The notes: a model not told the origin generated them from the sequence alone. Counted from the stretch's first letter, positions 19,635-29,895 are shown. The stretch: DNA of 34,574 bases from Nocardioidaceae bacterium (GCA_013697905.1 JACCVZ010000038.1:1-34574), one strand, 5' to 3'. A program made the numbers and translations.

Positions 19635-20360
19635 TCAGCTGGAGACGGAGAAGACCTGCTCGCTCGCCTGGTTCTCGGCGTCCCCGGCGTACACCTGGAT
19701 CGTGTAGTCACCGGTGTCGGTGAGTTCGGCCACGAACTCGGCTTCGTCGTCCGGGGCAGCCTCGGCCTTGGCGACCTCGCCGCCGGACGGGTTGAGCAGC
19801 ACCAGGTAGTGCTCGGTGGTCGTGCCGTTGGCGAGCTTGAATTCGATCTTCTCGCCCACTGTGCCCTTGCTGCTTGCGTCGGTGACCGGTGCGAGGGTGC
19901 CGTCGTCCTCGACCACGAGCTCAACTTCACGGTCGTAGAGTGCCTCGTCGTCCTCAACGGTTTCGTCATCTCCGGTGACCGTCAGCACCGATCGGATGCC
20001 GTCACCGGTCATGCCGGGCTTGCAGGCGACTTCGTAGTCACCGGCCGCCAGGTCGACGGAGAAGTCCTGGGAAGTTCCCGGACCGATGTTTTCGACCTCA
20101 CCCATGATCTTGGTGAACTCGTCGCCGTCCTTGCCGTAGACGTAGACCTCGGTCACGTCCGAGCCCTGGTTGTCTACCTTGAAGGTCGCTTTGCCCGACG
20201 GGATCGAGGAGGACTCGAGCTCGCAGGCTGAGTCGTTGGCCGTCACGTCGTAGCTGTCGCCACCGCCACCGCCCCCGGACGAGTCGTCGCTGCCACAGCC
20301 GCTGACTGCTGCCAGCAGCACAACGGCGTGGACGGTGACGGCAGGGTAAAGCAGACGCAT
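19635..20360 (-). CDS. lipoprotein with two cupredoxin-like domains, EfeO-associated type
   Basis: Lipobox VSGCGS; YDVTANDSACELESSSIPSGKATFKVDNQGSDVTEVYVYGKDGDEFTKIMGEVENIGPGTSQDFSVDLAAGDYEVACKPGMTGDGI resembles EfeO cupredoxin domains; a second cupredoxin-like domain follows; adjacent to efeU. Confidence 0.8.
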   Translation of the reverse strand: MRLLYPAVTVHAVVLLAAVSGCGSDDSSGGGGGGDSYDVTANDSACELESSSIPSGKATFKVDNQGSDVTEVYVYGKDGDEFTKIMGEVENIGPGTSQDFSVDLAAGDYEVACKPGMTGDGIRSVLTVTGDDETVEDDEALYDREVELVVEDDGTLAPVTDASSKGTVGEKIEFKLANGTTTEHYLVLLNPSGGEVAKAEAAPDDEAEFVAELTDTGDYTIQVYAGDAENQASEQVFSVSS

Positions 20361-20412
20361 GAGGAGCCTTTCGGTGCTTCGAAGTGGCGGAGGGGAGGTG
20401 TGAACAGCTTGA

Positions 20413-21252
20413 TCAGGCCCGAGCGGTCTCGCTCGGAGCGCGCTGGGCGGTGGGCGTCTTGGTGGACGGCCACAGGAAAAGCGTCATCACCGTGACGAGG
20501 TAGCCGATCCAGACGGTCAGCTCGACGTACGTCGGCGCCGGGTTGAAGTTGAACGCACCCTTGAGCAGGGTGCCGTACCACGACGAGAGCGGCACCTGGG
20601 CGCTGATGTCGAAGACGGTGTTGGTCAAACCGGGTATCCAGCCAGCTTCTTGCAGGTCGTGGAAGCCGTAGGCAAGAACCCCTGCCGCGACCACCACGAG
20701 GCCGGCGCCGGTGTAGCGGAAGAACGTCGCGAGGTTGATGTGGACGGCGCTCTTGTAGAGCAGGTAGCCCAGAGCCGTCGCGGCGCCAAGTCCCAACGTG
20801 GCGCCCACCAGAGGGCTCGTACCTGACGTTGACTGGGTTGCCGACCAGATGAACAGCGACGTCTCGATGCCTTCGCGAGCCACCGACACGAAGGCGATCG
20901 TGACAAGGGCTGCTTTGCCGACGGTCAGAGCTTCGGCCAGCTTGCCCTCCAGCTCGCTCTTAAAAAAGCGGGCGGTGCGCTTCATCCAGAAGATCATCCA
21001 GGTGACCAGCGCCACGGCCAGGATCGACATGATGCCGCCGAACGCCTCTTGCGCCTCGAACGACATGCTCTGGCTGGTGAAGCTCAGCACGGCGCCGAAC
21101 GCAAGGCTGAGCGCAACGGCGGTGCCGACGCCGAGCCAGATCGCCGGCAGCCGTTCGCGGTGCCTGGTCTTGACGAGGTAGGCAACAAGGATGCTGACGA
21201 CGAGGGCGGCTTCGAGACCCTCGCGCAGCCCGATCAGGAAGTTCGCGAGCAC
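20413..21252 (-). CDS. efeU: EfeU/FTR1-family high-affinity iron permease
   Basis: LIGLREGLEAALVVSIL and VSVAREGIETSLFIW, the two REGLE-type motifs of FTR1/EfeU; 7-TM pattern. Confidence 0.94.
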   Translation of the reverse strand: MLANFLIGLREGLEAALVVSILVAYLVKTRHRERLPAIWLGVGTAVALSLAFGAVLSFTSQSMSFEAQEAFGGIMSILAVALVTWMIFWMKRTARFFKSELEGKLAEALTVGKAALVTIAFVSVAREGIETSLFIWSATQSTSGTSPLVGATLGLGAATALGYLLYKSAVHINLATFFRYTGAGLVVVAAGVLAYGFHDLQEAGWIPGLTNTVFDISAQVPLSSWYGTLLKGAFNFNPAPTYVELTVWIGYLVTVMTLFLWPSTKTPTAQRAPSETARA

Positions 21253-21269
21253 GTGACGCTCCTGGGCAG

Positions 21270-21288
21270 TTAGGAGAGCCTTACTTTA
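21270..21288 (-). promoter_or_regulatory. IdeR/DtxR-like iron box upstream of efeU
   Basis: TTAGGAGAGCCTTACTTTA matches about 16 of 19 positions of the TTAGGTTAGSCTWACCTWA consensus by eye; lies 18-36 nt upstream of the efeU start. Confidence 0.7.
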
Positions 21289-21344
21289 CTCACGAAGATT
21301 TCTGCAGCACAACCCGTAGGAGGCCTTTACTCGCAGCAGGGCTG

Positions 21345-22679
21345 TCAAGCCTCTGAAGAGTCGCCGACGGCCCCGTCAGCGCAGCTGCCGGGGCCGACAT
21401 CGGCGGGGCTGACAGTAGGTGCGGCAGCCAAGACGTCGGCCAGTGTCGCCGCGGTGAGCTCACGCTGCCAGGGGCGGGCTCCGAGAGCGGCCAATGTAGC
21501 GACCACGTGCTCGACCGACGGTGGCTTGGGCGGGGTCCAGGCGAGGCGCCGCACCACGTCGGGTGCCAGCAGGTTCTCCTGCGGGAGATCGTGCTCCACC
21601 GCCAGGGCAGAGACGGCAGCCCGGCAGCGAGCCAGCCGGTCGGCGGCAACCGGGTGCTTGGCAGCCCAGTTCCGCGGCGGCGGTGGCCCGTCGTAGCGCG
21701 GGGAAAGCGGCGGAAGCTCCCGGTCCGCAAGCTCGCCGGCGGCGAGGGCAGCGGCGTAGAAGTCGCGGAGGTAGCGCTGGCCACCACGGGTGGCGAACCC
21801 TGCAAGCTCCGACAATGCGGTGCGAGAGGTGGGCGTTTCCTGCGCTGCCTCGACGATAGCTGCGTCCGGCAGAATGCGGCTGGGGGTGACGTCACGCTTG
21901 CGCGCCAACGCGTCACGGGTCCGCCACATCTCGCGGACGAACGCGAGCCCGCGTCGACCGCGGACGCGATGCATGCCCGACGTACGACGCCACGGGTCGA
22001 TCCGAGGGGCCGTCGGGCCCATCTGCGCCCAGGCGGCGAACTCCTGGCGGGCCCAATCTGCCTTACCGGCCTCCTCGAGCTGGCGCGCCAGCTCGTCGCG
22101 GAGCTCCAGCAGCAGCTCCACGTCGAGGGCGGCGTACACCAGCCACGGCTCGGGCAGCGGACGTTTCGACCAGTCGACCGCAGAGTGCTCCTTGCGCATC
22201 CGGTAGCCCAGCAGGTCCTCGACCATCACGGCCAGCCCCACCCGGGGGTAGTTGAGCAGGCGGCCGGCAAGCTCGGTGTCGAACAACTGGGCAGGCTGCA
22301 TCCCCAGCTCCGCCAGGCAGGCCAGGTCCTGGCTAGCAGCGTGGATGACCCACTCGGCGTCGCGGATGGCTTCGGCGAGGGGCAGCAACGAGTCGTTGGG
22401 GACGTCTCCGAAGGTGGCTGGGTCGATCAGCAGGGTGCCCGCGCCGGCCCGCCGCATCTGCACCAAGTAGGCCCGCTGGCTGTACCGGTAGCCCGACGCC
22501 CGCTCGGCGTCGAGTGCCACCGGACCATGTCCGGCGGCGAACGCCGCGACCGCACGGTCGAGAGCCGCCGGCGTCGAGACGACCGGCGACAGGCCGTCTC
22601 GAAGCTCCAGCAGCGGCTTCGGGGCGGCTTCGGCGACGGGCTCCTGCGCGGGTGGGGTCTGCTCGTGTGGAGCGCTCAT
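21345..22679 (-). CDS. rnd: ribonuclease D (3'-5' exonuclease with HRDC domain)
   Basis: PVALDAERASGYRYSQRAYLVQMRRAG, DTELAGRLLNYPRVGLAVMVEDLLG, WLVYAALDVELLLELRDEL DEDD exonuclease motifs; ATG at 22679. Confidence 0.93.
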   Translation of the reverse strand: MSAPHEQTPPAQEPVAEAAPKPLLELRDGLSPVVSTPAALDRAVAAFAAGHGPVALDAERASGYRYSQRAYLVQMRRAGAGTLLIDPATFGDVPNDSLLPLAEAIRDAEWVIHAASQDLACLAELGMQPAQLFDTELAGRLLNYPRVGLAVMVEDLLGYRMRKEHSAVDWSKRPLPEPWLVYAALDVELLLELRDELARQLEEAGKADWARQEFAAWAQMGPTAPRIDPWRRTSGMHRVRGRRGLAFVREMWRTRDALARKRDVTPSRILPDAAIVEAAQETPTSRTALSELAGFATRGGQRYLRDFYAAALAAGELADRELPPLSPRYDGPPPPRNWAAKHPVAADRLARCRAAVSALAVEHDLPQENLLAPDVVRRLAWTPPKPPSVEHVVATLAALGARPWQRELTAATLADVLAAAPTVSPADVGPGSCADGAVGDSSEA

Positions 22680-23260
22680 CGAGGGCGTTGACCGCGGCGG
22701 TTGGGCATCACCACGACCCCCGCCGGGACCGGAGGCAATCCGGCCGCGATACAGAGCAGGTCGCCCCAGGCCGCGACGTGCGGACCGACGGGGCCGAGCG
22801 GCGTCCACGAGGCGCGCACCTCGATCTCTGCGCTGCTGTCCTCGTCGGCCATCCCGCCGAAGCTCTCCGAGGCGACCTTGGTGACGGTGCCGCTTGGGGC
22901 GACATACTCCGCTCCTTGGCCCTCCAGCGCTTCGATCAGCCACGTCCATCCGACGGCGCCCAACAACGGGTCAGCGACCATCTCGGGGTCGATGTCTGCG
23001 CGGGCGTAGGCGACGCAGCGGAACACTCCCTCCCAGGCGTCGTTGCCGACGGGGTCGTAGAGCAGCACGAGTCGACCGCCACCCACGTCCGTGCCGGACA
23101 CGGTGACATCGGCGCTGACGGCGGCGGAGTACGGCGCGATGCGCTGCGGCGCGGGCATCTCCTCGCAGAAAACCTCGGGTCGAAGCCGCGCAGATCTGAG
23201 TTGGTCGAGAGCTTTCCGGAACTCCTTCGGAGGCGCATCGACATCCCCGCGCGCGGCCAT
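22676..23260 (-). CDS. DUF3000 domain-containing protein
   Basis: PPKEFRKALDQLRSARLRPEVFCEEMPAPQRIAPYSAAVSADV...; 4-nt ATGA overlap with rnd, an actinobacterial arrangement. Confidence 0.85.
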   Translation of the reverse strand: MAARGDVDAPPKEFRKALDQLRSARLRPEVFCEEMPAPQRIAPYSAAVSADVTVSGTDVGGGRLVLLYDPVGNDAWEGVFRCVAYARADIDPEMVADPLLGAVGWTWLIEALEGQGAEYVAPSGTVTKVASESFGGMADEDSSAEIEVRASWTPLGPVGPHVAAWGDLLCIAAGLPPVPAGVVVMPNRRGQRPR

Positions 23261-23345
23261 GACTCGAGCCTAAGTCGTCTCGTGGGTGGCGTGCGTCTCG
23301 ACTCGCCGCAGGAAGCCGGCGGCGTTTCGTGCAAGGATCTGCGGA

Positions 23346-24494
23346 GTGACCGTCCCTTCCCCGGCGGCCCCTTCCCCGGCGGCCCCTTCCCCGGCGGCCG
23401 CTTCCCCGGCGGCCTCTGCCCCCGGGGCCACTAGCCCGAGGGGCCGGCAGACCGCCGCTGGCTCGACGGCACAGTCCGACCTGATGCGCGCCGCCCGCGG
23501 CGAACCCGTGGAGCGGACGCCGGTGTGGTTCATGCGGCAGGCCGGACGCTCTCTGCCGGAGTACCGCGAGGTGCGATCCGGGGTGGCCATGCTGGACGCG
23601 TGCATGCGTCCCGACCTTGTCGTCGAGATCACCCTGCAACCGGTACGCCGCCACGGCGTCGACGCAGCGATCCTTTTCAGTGACATCGTGTTGCCGCTCA
23701 AGGCGCTCGGTGCTGACCTGAGCATCGAGCCGGGAGTCGGACCCGTCATCGCCCGTCCGGTGCGTGCCATGGCCGACGTCGAAGCGCTGCCGGCTTTCGA
23801 GCCCGAGGCGATGACCTTCGTCGCCGAGGCAGTGCAAGGAGTCGTCGCCGAGCTCGGCGTCACGCCGCTGGTCGGCTTCGCCGGGGCGCCGTACACGTTG
23901 GCCTCCTACTTGATCGAGGGTGGGCCGTCGAAGGAGCACGCCAAAACGAAGGCGCTCATGCGCGGAGCGCCCGACGTGTGGCACGCCCTGATGACTCGAC
24001 TGGCCGACATCTCCGGACAGTTCCTGCGCGTCCAAGTCGACGCGGGCGCGTCGGCGGTGCAACTGTTCGACTCGTGGGCCGGCGGCCTCTCACCGGCCGA
24101 CTACCGCACGCACGCGCTCCCCTACAGCAAGATGGTCTTCGCCATCGTGGCCGATCTTGATGTCCCGCGCATCCACTTCGGAGTGGCGACCGGTGAGATT
24201 CTGGCCGACATGGCGACCGCCGGTGTCGAGGTGATGGGTGTGGACTGGCGGGTGCCGCTCGATGTGGCCGTGACCCGGATCGACGCCAGCCAGGCGGTGC
24301 AAGGCAACCTGGACCCCACCTTGGTGTTCGCGCCGTGGGACGTGCTGGAGGCGCGCGCCCGTGAGGTGGTGGTGGCTGGACGGGCCGCCCCAGGGCACAT
24401 TTTCAACCTTGGCCACGGTGTGCTGCCCGACACCGACCCCGACGTGCTTACCCGGCTCGTCGAGCTGGTGCACACGCTCCCAGTTGCGGACTAA
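23346..24494 (+). CDS. hemE: uroporphyrinogen decarboxylase with N-terminal PSPAA-repeat extension
   Basis: [58 protein letters not shown] motifs; GTG at 23346 preceded by AAGGA at 23333-23337. Confidence 0.93.
   Translation: MTVPSPAAPSPAAPSPAAASPAASAPGATSPRGRQTAAGSTAQSDLMRAARGEPVERTPVWFMRQAGRSLPEYREVRSGVAMLDACMRPDLVVEITLQPVRRHGVDAAILFSDIVLPLKALGADLSIEPGVGPVIARPVRAMADVEALPAFEPEAMTFVAEAVQGVVAELGVTPLVGFAGAPYTLASYLIEGGPSKEHAKTKALMRGAPDVWHALMTRLADISGQFLRVQVDAGASAVQLFDSWAGGLSPADYRTHALPYSKMVFAIVADLDVPRIHFGVATGEILADMATAGVEVMGVDWRVPLDVAVTRIDASQAVQGNLDPTLVFAPWDVLEARAREVVVAGRAAPGHIFNLGHGVLPDTDPDVLTRLVELVHTLPVAD
23356..23415. repeat. 4 x 15-bp in-frame tandem repeat (CTTCCCCGGCGGCCC) at the hemE 5' end
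   Basis: Copies start at 23356, 23371, 23386 and 23401; encodes (P/A)SPAA repeats. Confidence 0.9.
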
Positions 24495-25653
24495 GGCTGC
24501 GGCGGCCCGCGCCCGCCCGGACCAGCCCGGCGACCGCGGCCAGCGCCGCCAGGGCGAACAGCGGTGGCCGGGTGCCGAACGACGGCTCCACGACTTCGAG
24601 CAGCAGGGGTACGCCGAAACCCAGGTAGGTGGTCACGTAGAACATGCCGGTGAGCGCGCCCCGTCGGGCCGGCGGTGCCCAGCGGTCCAGGTCGCTGAGC
24701 CCGCCGTGCAGGCAGAGGCCGTAGCCCAGTCCCAGCAGCACTGAGCAGGCGAGGAACACGACCAACCCGACCGAGTCGCCGGCGCCACCCATCAACACCA
24801 GCCCGGCGCAGGTGCAGGCGAGGCCGTGCACACCGTAGGGACGCCCCCGACGGCGGGCCGCGAACTGAGCGGCCAGCCCGGTTCCGAGTACCAGCCCGCC
24901 GGCCATGCCCGCCAGAATCGGGCCGGGGTAGCTGGCCGGCAGCCGCGCCGGCAGCGTGAACACGCCGACCGCCGCTGAGACGAAGACGAAGGGAGCGATA
25001 GGGAGCGCCCACCTGAGCGCCCGCCCGCTGGTACGCACGTGGACGTCCTGGCGCGGGTCCTCGGCGGCGCCGAACGGGGTGGCCGTGGGCGTCAACCGCC
25101 GACGGGAGGCCACGAGGCCGCCGATGGCGGCAACCGACAGGACCAGGCTGACCACGAAGGGGATGACCAACGGCGCGGGCAGCGCAACCGCGACGAGGCC
25201 CGAGACGACGGGCCCACCGCCGAATCCCGAGGTGAGCGCAACCCCGGCCATGGTGGCGCCGTGTGAGCCGTCGAGGTCAGCCATCCAGGCGGTTCCGGCG
25301 CTGAACGTGGCGCCCGCTCCGAGACCGACGACCAGGCGGCCGACGGCGAGGCCGACAGGGTCGTGCCATAGCAGCAGGATGATGGTGCCCCCGGCCGCTA
25401 GACAGGCGCCCGGAACGGCGATCTTGGCTCGGCCGATCTGGTCCGAGAGGGTACCGCCGCCGAGCAGGCCGGGCAGTAGTCCGACGGCGTACAGGCCGAA
25501 GACCGCGGCGAGCAGCTGCTCGGAGTAGCCACGCTGCTCGTGCAGGACCGGGACGATGGCCGAGAAGTGGTTGGCCGCCCACCCCGTCGCGGTCAAGACG
25601 GCGAGCAGGGCGTAGGGACGGCCAGCGTTTGCCGCCACGGCGCGGGTGTACAT
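24448..25653 (-). CDS. MFS transporter
   Basis: 12-TM pattern; [32 protein letters not shown] motif; 47-nt convergent overlap with the hemE 3' end. Confidence 0.9.
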   Translation of the reverse strand: MYTRAVAANAGRPYALLAVLTATGWAANHFSAIVPVLHEQRGYSEQLLAAVFGLYAVGLLPGLLGGGTLSDQIGRAKIAVPGACLAAGGTIILLLWHDPVGLAVGRLVVGLGAGATFSAGTAWMADLDGSHGATMAGVALTSGFGGGPVVSGLVAVALPAPLVIPFVVSLVLSVAAIGGLVASRRRLTPTATPFGAAEDPRQDVHVRTSGRALRWALPIAPFVFVSAAVGVFTLPARLPASYPGPILAGMAGGLVLGTGLAAQFAARRRGRPYGVHGLACTCAGLVLMGGAGDSVGLVVFLACSVLLGLGYGLCLHGGLSDLDRWAPPARRGALTGMFYVTTYLGFGVPLLLEVVEPSFGTRPPLFALAALAAVAGLVRAGAGRRSLSPQLGACAPARRAG

Positions 25654-25725
25654 GGACACTCCTGAACTTTAGTGGCCGCAGTTTTCTGGTTCGCCCGATG
25701 CCGACCCGGACGCCGACTTCTCGGT

Positions 25726-26706
25726 CTACTCGGTCGGCTGAGGCTCGCGATGGGGGAGACGCCGGCGTACGACGACCCACCCGAGGAGTGCCAGCAGGGC
25801 GAACAGCGAGCCGAGCGGGAGCGCGACTCCGACCGCGTGCCCGGTCCCGATCACGAAGGCGGTGAAGGCGTCCCAGCCCTTCTTGATACCCGCGACGAAA
25901 CCGGCCTGGTCATCTCGAGGCTCGGGTACAACTTTGTCCGGTGCCCGGGTGACGCTCACCGAGATGGTCGACATTGCTGTCTGGTCGGCGAGCGCCTTCT
26001 GTTGCGCCAGGAGTGACTCGAGATCGGCCTGGCGCTGCGAGATCTCCCGCTCCAATGTGATGACCTGGCCGAGCGTGGTGGCGCGCACGTACAGCCGGTT
26101 CAGCGACTCCACGGCATCGCGGGCGCTCTGTACGCGTGCATCGACGTCGACCACCTGCGTGGTCACGTCTTCTTCGTCGCTGTGCCTCTCGACGAGCGTG
26201 CCCACCCCTTCGAGCTCGACAAGGACCGCCTCGAACTCGTTCACCGGAACCCGAAGCTGCAGCTGGCTGCGTTCCTGCTTCCCTTTGTCATTCGTCGTGG
26301 TGCTCTCCGAGGCAATCTCCCCGCGGTGCGCGGTCACGATCCCGGTGATGTCGGCGAGGACCTGCCCGACATCCTTGGTTCGCAGGTTGACCGAGCCGGT
26401 CTTGATCAGTGCTCGGGAGGTGAGGAGGGCCTCATTCTTGACCTTGGTCTTCGGGCTCTCGCCGCGAGCGATGCTTGCCTGGGAGAGGTCTTCGGCTTGG
26501 GCGCCGTCAGCCTGGACGTCGCTCCCGGCTGAGCCGCCGCTGTAGTCGCGTTGGGCGCTGCCGGCCGCGCCGTGCAGGGCGTCGGACCCGCTCGCGGCGC
26601 CGCCGCTGTCACCGCCGCCGCTGCACCCGGCGAGCGTGGTGAAGGCGAGCAGTACGGCAACGACGGCGAAGGTGGCGCCCCGGAGGCCGCGGAGGTGTGT
26701 GTCCAT
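25726..26706 (-). CDS. DUF4349 domain-containing lipoprotein
   Basis: Lipobox TLAGCSGGG; RALIKTGSVNLRTKDVGQVLADITGIVTAHRGEIASE... coiled-coil region and C-terminal TM, typical DUF4349. Confidence 0.92.
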   Translation of the reverse strand: MDTHLRGLRGATFAVVAVLLAFTTLAGCSGGGDSGGAASGSDALHGAAGSAQRDYSGGSAGSDVQADGAQAEDLSQASIARGESPKTKVKNEALLTSRALIKTGSVNLRTKDVGQVLADITGIVTAHRGEIASESTTTNDKGKQERSQLQLRVPVNEFEAVLVELEGVGTLVERHSDEEDVTTQVVDVDARVQSARDAVESLNRLYVRATTLGQVITLEREISQRQADLESLLAQQKALADQTAMSTISVSVTRAPDKVVPEPRDDQAGFVAGIKKGWDAFTAFVIGTGHAVGVALPLGSLFALLALLGWVVVRRRLPHREPQPTE

Positions 26707-26797
26707 GACAGATGAGAGGTGCCAACCACCCAAATGGTTCCCGCGACTTCGCCGCGGCCGGTCACGGCGGCTGTTGTGTACCTGCAAGGCTGGGTTG

Positions 26798-28246
26798 GTG
26801 AGCACCGCCGACCCGCCCGCCCCGCGCCACCACGTCGTCGTGGTGGGTGGAGGCATCGCAGGACTTGCGGCGGCGCATGAGCTGCTGGTTCAGCGCCCCG
26901 ACCTGGCGGTGACCGTGCTCGAAGGTGCTGACCAAGTGGGGGGCAAGCTGCGTCTCGGCGAGGTGGCAGGTATGCCGGTCGACCTGGGGGCGGAATCGAT
27001 GCTGGCCCGCCGCGCCGAAGCGGTCGACCATGCCTCGGCGGTCGGCCTGGCGGCCGACATCGTGCATCCCCGCGTGGTCAACGCCGGTGTATGGACGCGC
27101 GGAGCCGTGCACTCGCTGCCTCCCACCCTGATGGGCGTCCCGGCAGACCTCCGGGTCGCGGCTAGGTCGGGCATCCTCGGCCGCGCCGGGGTGGCGCGGG
27201 CGCGGCTGGAGCCTCGGCTGCCTGCCGTCGACCTCAGCGCCGACACCTCGATCGGATCGCTCGTCTCACGGCGGCTCGGCCGTGAGATTCTGGACCGGTT
27301 GGTCGAGCCGCTCGTCGGCGGGGTGTACGCCGGGCGGTGCAGCGAGCTGTCGCTCTTCGCCGCCTGGCCTCAGGTGACCGCGGCACTGAAGCAGCATCCC
27401 TCGCTGCTCAGGGCCGCTGAGGTGGAGACCGCGGCCGCCCGACCGCCGGAAGGACAGCCTCGACGGCCGGTGTTCGCCGGCATAGCCGGCGGAGTCGGCA
27501 GGCTGGCGCTGGCGACCGCCGACGAGATCGAACGGCTTGGTGGCGAGGTGCGCCGCGGTGCCGTCGTGCGTGAGCTGATGACCCACCCGGCGGCTGGCGG
27601 CTGGCGGCTGGTCGTCGGGTCAGCGGCGGCACCGGAGGTGGTGGATGCCGACGCCGTGGTGGTCGCAGTCCCCGCCGCCCCCACGGCGCGGCTGCTGGCG
27701 AGGGTGGCGCCGGCGGCCGCTCTCGAAGCCGCTCGGATCGAGTCTGCCTCACTCGCGATCGTAACGGTGGCGATGAACGTAGCCGACGTCTCGGCCGACC
27801 TCCGCGGGTCAGGGTTCCTCGTGCCGCCCGTCGACGGCACGACGATCAAGGCCTCGACGTACTCGTCGCTCAAGTGGGACTGGTTCCCCGACGACCTCCT
27901 CGTACTCCGGTGCTCGGTTGGACGCCACGGCGACGCGGCGGTGCTCCAGCGCGACGACACAGAGCTCCTGGACGCCGCCATGCTCGACCTTCGAGAGGCA
28001 ACCGGGCTGCACGCGCCTCTGCTCGACGCGGACGTCACCCGTTGGGGAGGTGCCTTGCCGCAGTATGCCGTCGGCCACCTCGACCGGGTCGCCCGGATCC
28101 GCACAGCCGTGGACGCCGTCCCGGGGCTGGAGATCTGCGGGGCGGCGTACGACGGTGTCGGCATCCCCGCCGTCATCGCGACCGGCCGGGCCGCGGCGAC
28201 CCGGGTGGTCGCGGCGCTGGGGCCGGCCGCGACAATGAAGGCATGA
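26798..28246 (+). CDS. hemY: protoporphyrinogen/coproporphyrinogen III oxidase
   Basis: [45 protein letters not shown]-binding motif; FVGGVYAGR-like [22 protein letters not shown]-terminal [25 protein letters not shown]; followed by hemQ. Confidence 0.94.
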   Translation: MSTADPPAPRHHVVVVGGGIAGLAAAHELLVQRPDLAVTVLEGADQVGGKLRLGEVAGMPVDLGAESMLARRAEAVDHASAVGLAADIVHPRVVNAGVWTRGAVHSLPPTLMGVPADLRVAARSGILGRAGVARARLEPRLPAVDLSADTSIGSLVSRRLGREILDRLVEPLVGGVYAGRCSELSLFAAWPQVTAALKQHPSLLRAAEVETAAARPPEGQPRRPVFAGIAGGVGRLALATADEIERLGGEVRRGAVVRELMTHPAAGGWRLVVGSAAAPEVVDADAVVVAVPAAPTARLLARVAPAAALEAARIESASLAIVTVAMNVADVSADLRGSGFLVPPVDGTTIKASTYSSLKWDWFPDDLLVLRCSVGRHGDAAVLQRDDTELLDAAMLDLREATGLHAPLLDADVTRWGGALPQYAVGHLDRVARIRTAVDAVPGLEICGAAYDGVGIPAVIATGRAAATRVVAALGPAATMKA

Positions 28247-28971
28247 CCAGCGACCCCGACTCCGGCAAGCGTGCACAGCAAGGCAAAACGGCCCGCGGGC
28301 TCAACGACGTCATCCGTTACACGATGTGGTCGGTGTTCAAGCTGACTGCCCCGGTCGCCTCCGACGCCGATCGCGCCCAGCAGATCGTCGAGGTCGACGA
28401 GCTGGTCGCACGGCTGGCCGACGACGACGTCACCGTGCGGGGCATCTACGACGTGTCTGGCCTCCGGGCCGACGCCGACATCTTGGTGTGGTGGCATGCG
28501 CCGACGGCCGAGGCGCTGCAGTCGGCGTACAACGCGTTTCGACGCACAGCGCTTGGCGCCCGGCTGGCGCCGGTGTGGTCCCAGCTGGCACTTCACCGCC
28601 CAGCTGAGTTCAACAAGAGCCACATCCCGGCGTTCCTCGCCGACGAACCAGCCCGCGACTACATCTGCGTCTACCCGTTCGTGCGCTCCTACGAGTGGTA
28701 CCTGCTGGAGGACAGCGAGCGGCGGTCGATGCTCGCCGAGCATGGCCAGCTCGCGCGCGGGTTCCCCGACGTACGCGCGAACACCGTCGCGTCGTTCGCG
28801 TTGGGCGACTACGAGTGGATGTTGGCGTTCGAGGCCGACGAGCTGCACCGGATCGTCGACCTGATGCGGCACCTGCGAGCGAGCACGGCGCGCCGCCACG
28901 TCCGCGAGGAGGTTCCCTTCTACACCGGTCGACGCCGCTCCGTGACGGATCTGCTCACCGCACTGCCCTGA
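28243..28971 (+). CDS. hemQ: HemQ, coproheme decarboxylase (chlorite dismutase-like)
   Basis: [55 protein letters not shown] motifs; ATGA overlap with hemY. Confidence 0.95.
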   Translation: MTSDPDSGKRAQQGKTARGLNDVIRYTMWSVFKLTAPVASDADRAQQIVEVDELVARLADDDVTVRGIYDVSGLRADADILVWWHAPTAEALQSAYNAFRRTALGARLAPVWSQLALHRPAEFNKSHIPAFLADEPARDYICVYPFVRSYEWYLLEDSERRSMLAEHGQLARGFPDVRANTVASFALGDYEWMLAFEADELHRIVDLMRHLRASTARRHVREEVPFYTGRRRSVTDLLTALP

Positions 28972-29010
28972 CCAGCCCGCGCTGCGGAAGGAGGGCGGCG
29001 GCTGGTCAGG
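28967..29010. terminator. bidirectional hairpin terminator between convergent hemQ and msrB
   Basis: CCTGACCAGCC (28967-28977) / GGCTGGTCAGG (29000-29010); both stop codons lie in the stem arms. Confidence 0.65.
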
Positions 29011-29416
29011 TGTCGGTGGCCGGCTCGAGGCTAAGGCTGATCGAGTTGATGCAGTAGCGGGCATCGGACGGGTTGTCGTAGCCCTCGCCGAGGAACAGGT
29101 GGCCAAGGTGCGAGTCGCACGCGGCACAGCGCACCTCGGTGCGGGTCATGCCGAGCGAGCTGTCTTCGATGAGCGTCACCGCCGAGCTCTCCTGCGGTGC
29201 CCAGAAGGACGGCCAGCCACAATGTGAGTCGAATTTGGTGTCGCTGCGGAAGAGCTCCGCACGGCAGGCGCGACAGCGGTAGACGCCTTCGGTCTTGGCG
29301 TCGACGTACTCACCCGCCCACGGCCGCTCGGTGCTGGCCTGACGCAGCACCTTGTACTCTTCGCGGCTGAGCTGCTCGCGCCACTCGTCTTCGGTCTTGG
29401 TCACCTTGGTGGTCAT
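29006..29416 (-). CDS. msrB: peptide-methionine (R)-S-oxide reductase MsrB
   Basis: YRCRACRAELFRSDTKFDSHCGWPSFWAP, EVRCAACDSHLGHLF, RYCINSISL: zinc-binding CxxC pairs and RYC(I/V)NS. Confidence 0.96.
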   Translation of the reverse strand: MTTKVTKTEDEWREQLSREEYKVLRQASTERPWAGEYVDAKTEGVYRCRACRAELFRSDTKFDSHCGWPSFWAPQESSAVTLIEDSSLGMTRTEVRCAACDSHLGHLFLGEGYDNPSDARYCINSISLSLEPATDT

Positions 29417-29529
29417 GAGCCAAGCGTACGGCGGGGGCAAACCTCGCGCGGCGCGACGGCGGGTCGGACGCGCACTGGCGTCCGCACCGCCATCGACAGC
29501 GGGTCGTCAGTTACCTGACGGTGACCGTC

Positions 29530-29727
29530 ACGGATGCCGACGTGCCGGGGGACATGGTCGGCGTCTGCGGGTTTGACCACCCGGAAGGCGCTGACGTTCT
29601 TCTTCTCCTTGGGCCAGAACGTGTAGCGGAAGACGTAGCTGCTGTCGCGGTGATGAGGGCGGCGGCCACGGCGCCGGGGGAGCGCAGCGGCGAGCAGCCG
29701 CCGGCGAAGCTGGGTGCGTGAGGTCAC
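29530..29727 (-). pseudogene. probable frameshifted remnant of a small secreted protein
   Basis: One frame carries SSYVFRYTFWPKEKKNVSAFRVVKPADADHV. Removing one C from the C5 run at 29676-29680 gives a signal-peptide-like LLAAALPGAVAAALITATAATSS. Removing one C from the C5 run at 29547-29551 gives DHVPGTSASVTVTVR-stop. Confidence 0.4.
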
Positions 29728-29883
29728 GAAGGGGATCCCATCGGGAGGGTGTGGGTGTCCGGGTCAACTTAAGCCAGGTTTGTGAAGAAAGGGAGACCTC
29801 CACCCGAACAAAGGTGATCAAGATGCGGCTGCGGTGTTGGCAGATGCCCCTGCGATGTCTCCAGCGGCCGCGCCGCCTCTGGA

Positions 29884-29889
29884 TAGGCT
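29884..29889 (+). promoter_or_regulatory. candidate -10 element of a leaderless LigD-polymerase transcript
   Basis: TAGGCT ends 6 nt before the ATG at 29896; no Shine-Dalgarno sequence. Confidence 0.4.
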
Positions 29890-29895
29890 GCCCTC

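Noticed and set aside
21507-22691. 394-aa plus-strand ORF
   Set aside because: Antisense to RNase D; no recognisable motif.
23356-23415. Short regular repeats considered as a CRISPR array
   Set aside because: Direct in-frame 15-bp tandem units with no spacers, inside a coding sequence. The repeats at 10577 and 19302 also lack spacers, and no cas genes are present.
22971-24062. 363-aa minus-strand ORF
   Set aside because: Antisense to hemE and an alternate frame of the DUF3000 gene.
24448-24494. 47-nt overlap of convergent hemE and MFS genes as possible antisense control
   Set aside because: Short convergent 3' overlaps are common in compact GC-rich genomes; nothing further supports regulation.
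27370-29127. 585-aa minus-strand ORF
   Set aside because: Antisense to hemY/hemQ and an alternate frame of msrB; Ser/Arg/Ala/Thr-rich shadow composition.
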